64,000 nucleotides of DNA from Tubiluchus corallicola (taxonomy: Eukaryota; Priapulida; Priapulimorpha; Priapulimorphida; Tubiluchidae): positions 1-64,000 of the forward strand of contig JAQGDQ010000047.1 of the NCBI GenBank assembly GCA_030141605.1, read 5' to 3'. Positions within the stretch are counted from its first letter, which is position 1, and the number at the start of each line of letters is the position of its first letter. Made by a program: the position numbers and the translations under genes. Below are positions 11,418 to 23,000 of the stretch, piece by piece. The notes under the pieces are model-generated. The model saw nothing but the letters and a program-made list of their open reading frames with translations. It was not told the origin of the DNA and searched no databases.

Positions 11418-11738
11418 TGTTGTGGAGATCTAGAATATTCTATAGGATAGTAGAACAATCTTCTTACCTTGTAGAAGATTTGAGAACTTTCTATATGCAA
11501 TGCGTGTAGTAGTTACTAGATTGTTCATTTGCACTGATATATAAGGCGGAGCTAGCCACGAGTTTATTCTCGTATTCTCAGATACGCTTTCATGTTTCCA
11601 GATTATACATTAACTGTAAATATTTCGCATTCCTTCATACTTGTGTGTTGTAGAATTCTCACACAATAAACCTGTTTAATTTGACAACGTGTTTTTTGGT
11701 TTTCTCTACGAGCCGTCCGAGAGAAACAAAACACAACA
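11418..11738 (+). repeat. 3' LTR
   Basis: 321 bp with the same TGTTGTG...CACAACA ends, TATA box (11538-11544) and AATAAA (11665-11670) as the 5' copy. It is about 18 bp shorter than the 5' LTR because of small internal deletions. Flanked on the right by the GAAAT target duplication. Confidence 0.95.
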
Positions 11739-11743
11739 GAAAT

Positions 11744-14133
11744 AGCGCAGCCTGCCCAGCTACGTCACAGCCAGTATTGCGGTAGACTGGGTAGAGCCAA
11801 GGCCCTTATTAGTTATTAGTCAATACGATGTTTTTTTTACAGTTCACCATTATAGTTAAATTACTGTACCTGACATTACTTCCAATGATAAGTCAGCTAA
11901 TAAAATAACTATTATCATTGCATGCCTGCATTAGTGGAATTCCGTCGAGTTTATGAGAGAGAAACAATTATTTTTCCGCCATGTCGTGGAAATTCTAAGT
12001 GCATACAAGAACAATAAAATGCTTCAACAAATGTGTGAATAATGCAAGGAAAGTTAATTAAATTAATTGTAAGAATCTGCCTGGATTTTGTTTTAATTTT
12101 TGTGGCAGTAATTGAGAGCTTCGTCTACAAACAAACAAGTTGCAAAAGTCCTCGCCTGGGTTGTTGTAGAAACAGACTCAACATAGTGCAGACAATTACA
12201 TTTTATTCTGCTGGAATTCATGAATTTCTAAATGCACCGAACAATGTGAACATCAATTAAATGTGCTGCTAGCAGCTAGCATGACATAGTAACGAAGTAT
12301 AATTTTGTCAGTCTTGACAAGAATGTGTGAAATTTATAAAGTTCATGTAATGATACAGATATTACAACACAATAATTTTTACTTAATGTTAAATATTTAT
12401 ATATTTTTCAGTCCCTGCAGGTAAGATTTAATGAGTACGAAGCAACAGTTTAGCTGTTCTCCCTTTGCTCATACAACAACTGAGAAATAATTACAAACCT
12501 ACGAAAAGTATATTAATTTTAAAAATAAATATTTTTCCTAACCATTAATGTGATAAAGTTAAGTATGAATTTAATTCACAGAGCTCTTTCTATAGCAGCC
12601 AGGCTGTTTTAATGATTACTTACAAGCCAATTTTGTAATACTGTCAGTTTTATGAAGTGACTATTCAAATCAGAATTTCATTTAAGCTAGATTAATGTTT
12701 TCTCAAAGAAATCACCTGAAACTCTAAAATTGAGAATGACTGGAGAGAGAGGAGTGAAAGTCATTTTTGCATTTTTTTGACAAAATTGTCTTAGCAGAGT
12801 AAAAAACAAAATTATAGTCATCATACAAGCTCAACTTGATTTTGATGATATTCCCCCTTAACCTCTAGTAATGATGTGTCCATCAATAACAACTCTTTGT
12901 TTTTACTTTGTCAACCAACAATCTATATATGTGCTAACTGCCTCAGAAATGGTATACCATGTGCAGCAACATTTTTTTAAACCTTTGAAATATTTATATA
13001 ATGGTCTCCCCACGTTTGTAATTGATATCAGTTACTGTGAATGCTCAACTGTGGTCCACCTTGGCATGTTGGTTGAAGGGTCAATATTGGTTGCCCCACT
13101 ATTGCCCATCTTTGATGTGTATATTTTAGTTTTGATTATTGAAACATGCATAGATCTGGTTTCCCACTGAACCAAGAACAAGATCAGCAACATTGCACAG
13201 AAGAAAAATATATAAGAAAAACAAAATATAATAAAAAGGAAATTCAGATTTTGTTAACAAGAAAACTTACAGCATCTAGCATGTACCTGTATTGCTAACC
13301 AGGGAATTCAACAATTTGTGACAATTTCTTTAAAAAATTATCACGTTCGACACATTAGACACGTTAATTAGCGACCATATATTCATTATAACACCTCAGT
13401 GGCATTAATTCTAACTATACCCCTGTCCGTGTCTTACTAGATGTTCTAAACGACGTTGGCGTACTGGACATTCCTCGGTGAGTATTAAATTCAAAGATAA
13501 TGTCATGCAAGAAGAAGGCATCATTTTGGTTTATCAACTTCGTGCCTTTTGCATAGAAGTTGGTTACTTAATGGAACATGTAATGTTAGCAATAACTTTT
13601 TGTAGTCTTGTTTATTTTACAGTATTTCCGTAGTGTTTGTAAAGGTTGCTCACTTACTGAGATTCGTTTCTTTTCGTGATGCTAGTTACGGTATAACCGC
13701 CAGGTAAATTTTGGTAATTTGCACAAGTGCGGTTACCAACGTTGGAAATCTAATTGCCAATGATTGCTCAGTTCCTCTCATACTTACTCAAGGCCAATGT
13801 TTATGTTATTTAAACATACTATATAAATAACGATTTTAGATGGAGTATTAAGAAGAGGTTTTTGAAAACTTGTCTTTTGAAAAGATATTTGCAGCATTGT
13901 CTTGTAATACATTTAAAAAATAAAAGCTTATTTTTAGACAAGTGATGTCTGTTGCGATAACACTAGAGCGAAACCTGTGCATAATCCAATGACTTTCACC
14001 CAGTGGTTTATGTTCAGAAACATTGAAAGAGAATTTTACATTTATTTGAATGCCTGTTTTTAAAGGAAAACTGAACCCAGTTCTAAACCGTAGGTCAAAA
14101 ACAATCTACCCTTTAACATATTGAAAGAATGTA
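11744..14133. other. Intergenic stretch with no recognised gene
   Basis: No family was recognised. Two possible splice-flanked segments on the plus strand are 12412-12420 (TTTTTCAG, nine bases, GTAAGA) and 13441-13476 (GTCTTACTAG, 36 bases, GTGAGT). They could be exons of an unseen transcript or the 5' untranslated exon of the ZC3H15 gene downstream. Long open runs here have no recognisable composition. Confidence 0.35.
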
Positions 14134-14135
14134 TA

Positions 14136-15064
14136 CAGTAGGCGCCGCTTAACAGACTCACGGTTACTAGACTCAATCACCTAAATGACTCAAAACTGCC
14201 AGGAACGGGCTGCTTCTATTCAAATATACGTAAAAACTATCGGTAATTGACTCTAATAACTCCGCATAATTGACTCAATTTTTTCCTTCACCTACTTAAA
14301 ATAAGATATTTGTGTATGCCAAAAGAGCCTTTCCTACTTTTATGTCGTCTTTACTTCGTTTTTGTGCACTATGTGTGCAGAAACAATCACGTTAAGTACC
14401 TTTCTGTTTGTAAGCAGGTACGTTTATCATGCACTGATACGCTAGCATAGCGGTTTTACTTTGAATCTGTTACCCAAAGAATTTCTGGAAGCTAAACAGC
14501 TTAATCACTTGTCTAGCAGTTTCCTTTTGATGCTCTCGTTGCAAATCATGCTTTCAGGCTTAATGAGTTAACAGTCAAAGATGCAGGTACAGTAATTAGC
14601 CGGTATTCCTTGTGACTTACATCATACAGCAAATAAGAGCAATGTCAGTGAACAGACCATTCAGAACTGTTTTAGTCATGCACAAAAACAGATTTTCAAC
14701 GTTTTTATATTTATAACTTTGTGGGCCAACTTCTTCGCGAGAAAATGAAGCAGCCGACTTTGAGGGAATTTTATAATTTTGACAAATGAGCAAATAAGTC
14801 TGTGATTTAGAATAGTTTTTAATTTATTGCTGATTCACTTATATGAATTAATATTTTAAAATGTTTTTTCTAATTTTTAACTGCACAAAGGAATTTAGGC
14901 ATTATTTCGTTTCTAGAATTTCATTAAAAACCTTTGCAGTGCATAGTAAGCTGGTGGCTCATACTTATACCTGTAATACTACACCCATCGGTTAATAGGT
15001 TCAGTCGGTTAATTTGATCAAAACACGTCGGTCCCAAAGTGAGTCTATTAAGCGGCGCCAACTG
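14136..15064 (+). mobile_element. pogo-type (Tc1/mariner superfamily) DNA transposon remnant
   Basis: 929 bp. The ends CAGTAGGCGCCGCTTAACAG and, inverted on the right, CAGTTGGCGCCGCTTAATAG form terminal inverted repeats, flanked by TA (14134-14135 and 15065-15066), the Tc1/mariner target. Inside on the plus strand, transposase traces remain: EQTIQNCFSHA near 14652-14685, matching the T.RNCF.HAGF block that ends the pogo DDE domain, and a C-terminal MKQPTLREFYNFDK ending at 14789. Most of the transposase is gone, so it is non-autonomous. Confidence 0.88.
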
Positions 15065-15362
15065 TATTTTTAAAGAATGACTTAACGTTGAAGAATTATT
15101 ACCACACATTTCTAGTTCTTCGCTGTCGCATGCATTTCGCCGTTTGTTTGTTAGATGGTCATTGGCACCTGTATTTCGGAAAGGCTTTGCATGGAAAACA
15201 GGTGCTGCACTTCTCAATTCAGACTTGTTCATGTGTTATGCAGTACATGCGTTCAAGGGCTCATGCCTGAGCACAGTGGTAAATTTAAACTTTCAATTTT
15301 TATCTTAAAATTTGCCGAGTTTTAAATATGACACTGAACGTTGTATAGTAGCAGAGTACTTC

Positions 15363-16618
15363 CAGCGGCGTAGTTAGAGCTTCAGGCCACTTGAGTTTGC
15401 TGCCCGCCAACCTGAACTACAACACCTTGAGTAACAACATCCTTGTGTAGGAGGATTTTAGAAACTACGAGTACGGCAACTAATTCTGAGTACATTGACA
15501 ATTTACTTTAAAAAAATTGTCTACCCTTTACTTGAATTTTGACTGCCACCTGTAGCAATGAAGTAAAACTGTTTTGTATTTCAGGAACTATTTTAATAAT
15601 ACAGCGTAGCACTGAGGGTTTGAAATAGATTCAATTTGTCCTGTGAATTGTTAATACCTTAATTGACTCGCCAGACAATTTTCAACTTGTTTAATCTTTG
15701 TCTTTACAATGTACAAGACGAAGCAGGTAGAAATTGAAACTACAACAACACGGCATGTCGAAATACTCCATGTACTTTAAGCTTATATCGCGTGTGACAG
15801 TAGTGTGTCAGAAAAAATAAGATGCCCACAATGTCAAAAAATGATATTTTTAATTCGCTAACAATCATCAAACATATACACATATTTTGTTGTTAATAAT
15901 GAACACATCAATAAAATTATGAAACCAATGTATAAGAAAATCTTATGGAGCTCAGAAACGGTTCCAGTTTCAGTAGTAACAGCACATTCAGAAACTGATC
16001 CAGTTTCAACCGTAACACTTAGGCTCAGAAATTACTTGAGTGTTAACAGTATAGCTTCACCAGTAGTAGTTTCCTCGTGACTAAGTTCAGCAGTGCCCGT
16101 TCACTCTTTCTTAGTGATTCCTCTCTAGCCTTTTTCTTCTTTCTAAAAGCACCACCACTCTCTTTTGTTTGGTTCATGTATAGAAAACTTGGTAGATTAA
16201 TAAAGCTTTAAAAGCACTAGTAAAAGATTATTTGCTAAGGATGAAGCGAATTTACCCTGCATGATTGAAGAAGCAAAAGTTAGATTACTTTGCAGCTTCT
16301 TTAAATTTTAACAGAAGAAAGACTATATAAGTGTGTTTCGCAGAGTGTCAGTTAACGTAAAACATGTACTGCAAATTTTGAAGGAAGAGAATGAAACACT
16401 ATGTAAATATCACAAAGCTATTAAATTACTAATTATAAATGATATTTTATCATCTTTCTTTGCCAGAAACTTTCGGCAATAAGCGTTATAAGCAGTGGTT
16501 TTTGTGGGCAATTGTTAGGTTTTTGTTTTTCTACTGTTCCTAGTGAATGAATTTTTCCAGTGGACTTGATCAAAGTGCCGCCTGCACCTCCCCCCCCCCC
16601 CCATTAGCTATGCCACTG
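15363..16618. mobile_element. hAT-type DNA transposon, non-autonomous
   Basis: 1256 bp. The left end is CAGCGGCGTAGTTAGAG and the right end, inverted, CAGTGGCATAGCTAATG, matching the CAGTGGCGTAGCTA-type hAT terminus. A perfect 8-bp target duplication AGTACTTC flanks it (15355-15362 and 16619-16626), which is diagnostic for hAT. No transposase coding was recognised. A run of about 14 Cs lies just inside the right end. Confidence 0.9.
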
Positions 16619-17052
16619 AGTACTTCAATTTTTGATTTCACAAACATGTGCAGTACGCTCGTAGAATGTTTGTGCTTTTGAAAATTATGTTCGTTTGTGA
16701 CGTCATTACTTGCTGGACTCGTCGCCCACCATTAATTAAGTTTTCACCTATTATTTAAATATCAGAAACACTTTGGCATTGTTAAGGGGTTAAAATGTAT
16801 ACATTTTACCATACTTCAAAATGGGGTAGGATATGAAAAATTGTCCTGTTTTGCTTTAAGTGGGCCTGACTGGGCTTTACTCTTGTCTTGACTCTTAATT
16901 GGTTGATTTGATATGTATTCCTTTATTCAGGAAATATTGAAAAATAATCTATGAAATACAGCTGTTTAATGATAATAACTTAATGATAATTTCTTAATGT
17001 TCTGTTTGGTAATTATTTTAATGAGTTGAAATTTTTCAGGGAGTGATAAGCA

Positions 17053-20000
17053 ATGCCACCAAAATCAAAGAAAAATGAACCAAGCAAGAAAACAGAAGCT
17101 AAGAAAAAAGAGAAAATAATAGAGGTACACATGTTTTTGTGAGTAGTTTTTATGTATACAATCTTACGAGATTCCATTTGTGAAACTGAGGTCTTTTGTT
17201 CCATGTCAGTTTCATTAAAACATTGCAAAATTGCAACATAATTGAAGAATCAGCATTTAAAATCATGCGTAGTTTACAAGTTTATTTTAAGTTGTCAGTA
17301 TAATAGTCATATAAATATTGTGATTATCTTGAGTTTAGGTGCAGAATTTTATATTCTTTGCATTCAAATTTTAATAGTTTTTGTGTTTATAAATTTTAAT
17401 TATTTTTGCCAGGATAAAACATTTGGTTTAAAGAATAAAAAAGGTGGAAAACAGCAGAAATTTATCCAAAATGTAGAAAAACAAGTTAAATTTGGAAATG
17501 TCAGTGCAAGAAAGGTAAGCACACTTAATCACTAACTCTAGTTTTGCTTAACCATGTTTTAGATAATACAGATTTTACGAAATTGGGTATTTTTACTGTG
17601 CCTTGTGACGTATAACGTTTATTGAAGCATATTTAGCCATATGTTTCTTAGCAGTAAACAAATAAGAAAGAAACTTTGACAAAACAAAAAAAGGTGAGTA
17701 TATTTGTTTTTCTTGGAATTTGCAAACTACTGACTTGTAAAAATATAATGATTTGAAATATTGATTTTCATTTGGTTTTATGGTTAAAAATAGGCAGGTG
17801 AAATAGATCAAGCAACAAAGAAAAAAGAATTACAGGAAAAGAAGAAAAAGGAACAGGAAGAATTAAACTTACTCTTTCGACCTGTTCAACAAAAGGCAAG
17901 CAAAGGTGACATTTGCTTTTTTGTTCAGTTTTGTTTACAAGTTACTTATTCTTAATTTCATGACTATATATTTGTGATGGCATGAACCCACTATTAAGAA
18001 ACAAAAAACCAAAGGTGATCTAAAAGAAAATACTAAAAAAGTTCAGACTTGGACCGGGAGCTTTAGATTAGGCATAAAAATTGTTTTTATATGTGTGCTT
18101 TATCTTTCTTTTTCAATTAAAATGAATAAACCAGGTTATGAGCATGTAATGTAAGCACTAGCACTGACCACTGAGCTTAATTATCCACATTTGATGCTTA
18201 AAAACACCATCTTCATGACATCATTTTGTTTAGAATTTCGAGATGGCTGCAGCCACTTGTGTAATATATTAGCTATAATATTGCACGTTCTACGACAGAC
18301 AGGATGATGATTTTAGTATATAGATTTTGGCTTTAAAAATAAAGGGTATGGAATAGTATGCAGTATGGCTGCTATTTTCAAGATGGCTGACAAGATTTGA
18401 TGTCCCAGATATTTCTGAGCATCAGATATGGATTTCTTGGCCTTCAAAATTGTATTTAGACACCCAAACCATCGTCTTGTCTGCAGCAACAGCTAAGATA
18501 GGACTATGGCTTTCAGAAAATAGTAACAGCCAAGAATCTTGTTGAAAATGGTGGCCACGATGATTTTCGCTTGGTCTCATCCAATTTCCAAAATTAATCA
18601 TCTTGATAGGTTATAGCAGTGTGACTAGTATTCCAAAGTTTACTAACTTTTATGCGAAATGAGCAAGTTTTTCACTATCCTGCTAAACAATTATGCTGAA
18701 TCCCAGCGGCCATTTTGTTTTTTGATTATTGGACTGTTTAAGTCATTTTGCATCTGTTTTGGGGGTCTTGTAGCATTGTTTTAGATTCCCCAAGGTCAAA
18801 TTGATGATTTCATTTTGTGTGGCGGCCACTTTGAAAATGGTGGCCATTTTTGAAATAAAAGTAACAGAAATGGATTCCTTAGGTGTTACTGGCCTGGAAT
18901 AGATGTCATAATTGCCTCTTAATATTACTTTTCTGGGCATTACATTTTACGAATATTGTTTGAGCAAAAACTTAACGACCATTTTTGTGTTTTTAACCCT
19001 TTTGCACTAATTTTTCAAGCCGGCAACTATTTTTTCTAATTCAGCTTAGTCAAATTAATAAGAATTAATTTGTTACCCACTTTTAGAAAAAACTTCTCCA
19101 GCGTTCCAGTTTTCTGAAAATTACTCGAAAAGTGCCAGATATAAATTGTGTCGAGTCCCAAACTCCCTAATAAATTTAATGCTTTGAGAGGCTCACTTTT
19201 ACTTGTACTGAAATCCAAAATTTATACTTTTTGATCAATAATGAAAATGATTTATCTTCTCTTTGCAACTATATAAGTTAGCCCGTATTGAACAATTGCA
19301 TTATCAGATTATTTCATTAGGAGTAACACTGTACAGGCTGCAGTGGTGCCTGGTAGCTGCTACGGTATCAAGTTACAACTTTGGATGGATGAACACTGGT
19401 CATTTTATTTACATTTTACAAATGACTTGATAAAAGGTGAATCTGGTAACCATCGGTAGGCAAATAAAAAATTTTATTTTGAAAAATGGGATAAAATAAT
19501 TTGAGTCGCACCTAAAACGGTCGGCAACCAGAAACACAAATTTTTTTCTGTGCCTTAATAGATTGTAAGAAAATTCTAAGAACACTGGCTTGAATACTAT
19601 GCTACGGCAGGCCACTTGTGATCAATGCAGGTTTTAATTCAATCTTAGTATCTCCCAGCTAATGAAACATTACCAATTGTTATTTTATCCTGCCGCTGTA
19701 ACTCCTGATCATTTAGATTGTTTTGTCATTAGAACCTAGAATAATCTTTGAGTGACTGGTTCGTTATTTGTTAACTTACTTTGAAAGTGATACACTGATA
19801 ATATCCTTTCAAAATACACTAACTGTGGATTCATACGCACACTGATAATATCCTTTCTAAATACATTAATTGTGGGTTCATGCCTTCTAACTCGTTATAA
19901 TGTTTTTATAATTTGAGTGATTTTTAACTAATATTGCTTGTGAAGGTATAAGCACTTTCTTTTCAACTTTTTTATAGGAATCGGTAGTCAGTAAACTAAA

Positions 20001-23000
20001 TGTTTATAGACATTTATTTGTATTGCATATGTCTGCTATATTTGAAAACAATTAGAGCTTACTTTTGCTTATTTTAATCCCATGATAAGAAAGCTTTATT
20101 CGGTGAAAGTTGGGAAGCAATCAGGAAAACTTTAAAGCTGCTGAGTAATTTTAATTTTCTAAGGATAAAATGTGAGTACTACTTTCTGAAAACATCTTGA
20201 CTTCATTATACAAGTAATTTTGCTAAGTAAGTTGTTGTTGCACTTGTTGTGCGCTACATAAAACCACAAAAAATGAAAATGTGTTAACAGTCAGTAACTG
20301 AATAAACCACCTTTCTCTAATTTTCTTGTCTTCCAGATGCTGATCCTAAGTCAATACTCTGTGCTTTCTTCAAACAAGGAGCATGCAGCAAAGGTGATAA
20401 GTGTAAGTTTTCTCATGACTTGGCAGTGGACCGAAAGGGTGAGAAGAGAAGTCTGTATGTCGATGCAAGAGGAGACGGTAAGTAAAAGTTAAACAATATG
20501 TACTCTTAACCTCTTCATTGCTGTGCAGTTTGTATTTTAGCTGGCATAGGAGAACATTTTAAGAATTGCTACTGATACTACAGACTGCAACTTTTGCTAT
20601 ATCACCATCAATTTTACTGCCGCAACTATCATTGCTACCACAATAGCTATTGACAACCCTCCATAATTTCCACTTCTGCCACCCTGCTGCTGTTCTCCCA
20701 TACCATCATGAGTACTACCATTTTCATCAATGCCATGTCATCACATCATTTGAAAAATTGTTTTGTTTTGCGTGGTATAATACAAAGCATCTTGCAAAAT
20801 ATAAGATGTAAAGACTGCATTTGCTAAAGTGTAATTGGAAAATAGTTAGCTAAGTAATATAGATAGAAAAATTACTTATTAATTACCTTTCTTTAACAAA
20901 TGGCTACAGCCATATATACATATAGCCATATTACACTGCAGACGGGCATTGCTTTAGCATGTCTGGAAGCGTTAAGTAAGCAGCTATTGTATATATGTAT
21001 GTTTGTGACATTAGGACACGACTGATTGTCATAAGTCCACCTTTACCTAAATAAACACTGCTCTTTTTTCATCATTTGAGTGGACATATTATTTTCAAAA
21101 TGATTTTAATTTATTAATCAGAAGATACAATGGATCAGTGGGATGAGCAAAAACTGGAAGATGTTGTGACAAAAAAGCATGGTGAAGCTGACAAAGCCAA
21201 ACCAAAAACTGACATAGTAAGTCATTTTTGCTATTGTGAAGTATGGTGAAATAGCAGTCATGCTTGATTTCCTATATGTTTCTGGAATGTATGTTTCAGT
21301 TTTAACTTTATTCTTGCATTTAAATTTTTTTCATAATATTATAGTATTGTCAGATGCACTAAGAATGAACATTTACATCGCAATGTCACATAATATCACA
21401 TTTGCTTTTGTTCAGATTTGCAAGCACTTTTTAACAGCTATCGAAAATAAGAAATATGGATGGTTCTGGGAGTGCCCAAATGGAGACAAATGTATATACA
21501 GACATGCTCTTCCTCCTGGATTTGTACTCAAAAAAGATGTACCAAAAGCAGAGAAAAAAGATGAAATTTCCATCGAAGAACTGGTAGAAAATGAGGTAAC
21601 TGTTGAGTTTCAATGCATTTTTCTTCAAATATAACTTTTACAATAGTGCAAAATAAGATTATTTTTACATTCATCTATGGATACCTACTGTTCTCTGTTT
21701 AGTGTTTTACATTTAGTGGAGCAGAATTATTTGAAACTTTAACTAGAATAATATCAGAAAAACTATGCAATATGTCAAAAGGGCTTTCCACTGACTGAGA
21801 GGGCAGACAATGAACAATAGTAATTAATAAATAATAATAAACTACAAATATTAAAACAACAAAAGATTTAGTCTGAGGCTAAAAGTACACGATTTCGCAG
21901 CATAATATCATAATTGTTAAGTGAGAAAATGCAGTTATAACTTGTGAAACTAAAACCATTTGGCTAATTATATGTTATTAAAATATATGTTAAAAAGTTA
22001 ACACTTGTCAATGGCAAACTGGTAGGTTTCTTCTCATCAAGTTACTTTATTGATTTTAGTCTGTTTTACTGAAATTTTCATATAGATAAATGTTGAGTCT
22101 TAATATATATATATATATATATATATATCATAATATAGTCAACAAAAAGCCTGGTGAAATGCTACAAGATAAAACTGATAATAATAGATCATTGTTGAGA
22201 GTTATTGATTTTTTTTCCAGCTGCTGGCTTTGATGTTCAGCACTCTGTTCAGTAGAAAATGATTATTAAAATCATAATTTCTTTTTTGTATTCCTTTCCC
22301 AGCAAGACATTCAATCAGTTGGTTTCCAACATTAAACATTTTTGGGCATACTTAAACGTTTTGATGTTATTTTAAATGTTTCGCCTCTACTGTATTATCT
22401 GTTTTGCTTGCAACATTCCTTAGGCTGTATGTACGATTTTTGAAGTTTAATAAGTTTTTTAATATTTGTAAACAGAGAGCAGCACTCGGTCCAAACGTCA
22501 CAAGAGTTACGCTAGAATCATTTCTCGCTTGGAAGGAGAGAAAGGTGTGTAATTATTTTGATAATATGCTATTTTTTATTGATTAATATCATTTTTAATG
22601 AGTAACATTTTAAACCTAACCGTATGTTACTTTTAATTGCTCTATGCATTCGACTGTATCAGTTGCATTCATTAAATATCAACAATTCATTATCTTATTT
22701 TCTTTTGCATTTCACCATCAATATTTGTAGTTAAAAGAAAAGAAGGAACAGTTTCGCTCTGAACAAGAAAAGAAGAAAAGTGATTACAAAGCTGGTAAAA
22801 TTTTTGGAGTAAGTATGAAAAAGATTGTTGTTTTAAAGGCATTGTGTTTAGCAGAGTTGAGCATTTTCAATGAATGAACTGTGAAATTCTGTCTTCTGTT
22901 GTTTTTTTGATTAATCTAGGTTGAATCTAATAACTTTGTAGAAATTTGATTTTGTTCTGCTAATAATTCGAACTCTGTCTTTGTAATGCTGTTCTTTTAT

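Larger units (their letters stand above)
7226..11743 (+). mobile_element. Ty3/gypsy-type LTR retrotransposon, full structure but inactivated
   Basis: Structure: perfect 5-bp target duplication GAAAT (7226-7230 and 11739-11743), 5' LTR 7231-7569, primer-binding site about 7575-7592, remnants of gag, protease, RT, RNase H and integrase in that order, a GGTGGGGAGG polypurine tract (about 11408-11417), and 3' LTR 11418-11738. The order RT-RNase H-integrase identifies Ty3/gypsy rather than copia. The interior is only about 3.85 kb. Every domain carries stops or frameshifts, and the integrase is cut short about 280 bases before the 3' LTR. There is no sign of an envelope gene. The element sits between genes and is not mobile by itself. 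Confidence 0.96.

Noticed and set aside
12871-13170. 99-codon open run with hydrophobic stretches
   Set aside because: AT-rich sequence yields hydrophobic frames by chance; no recognisable family or splice context.
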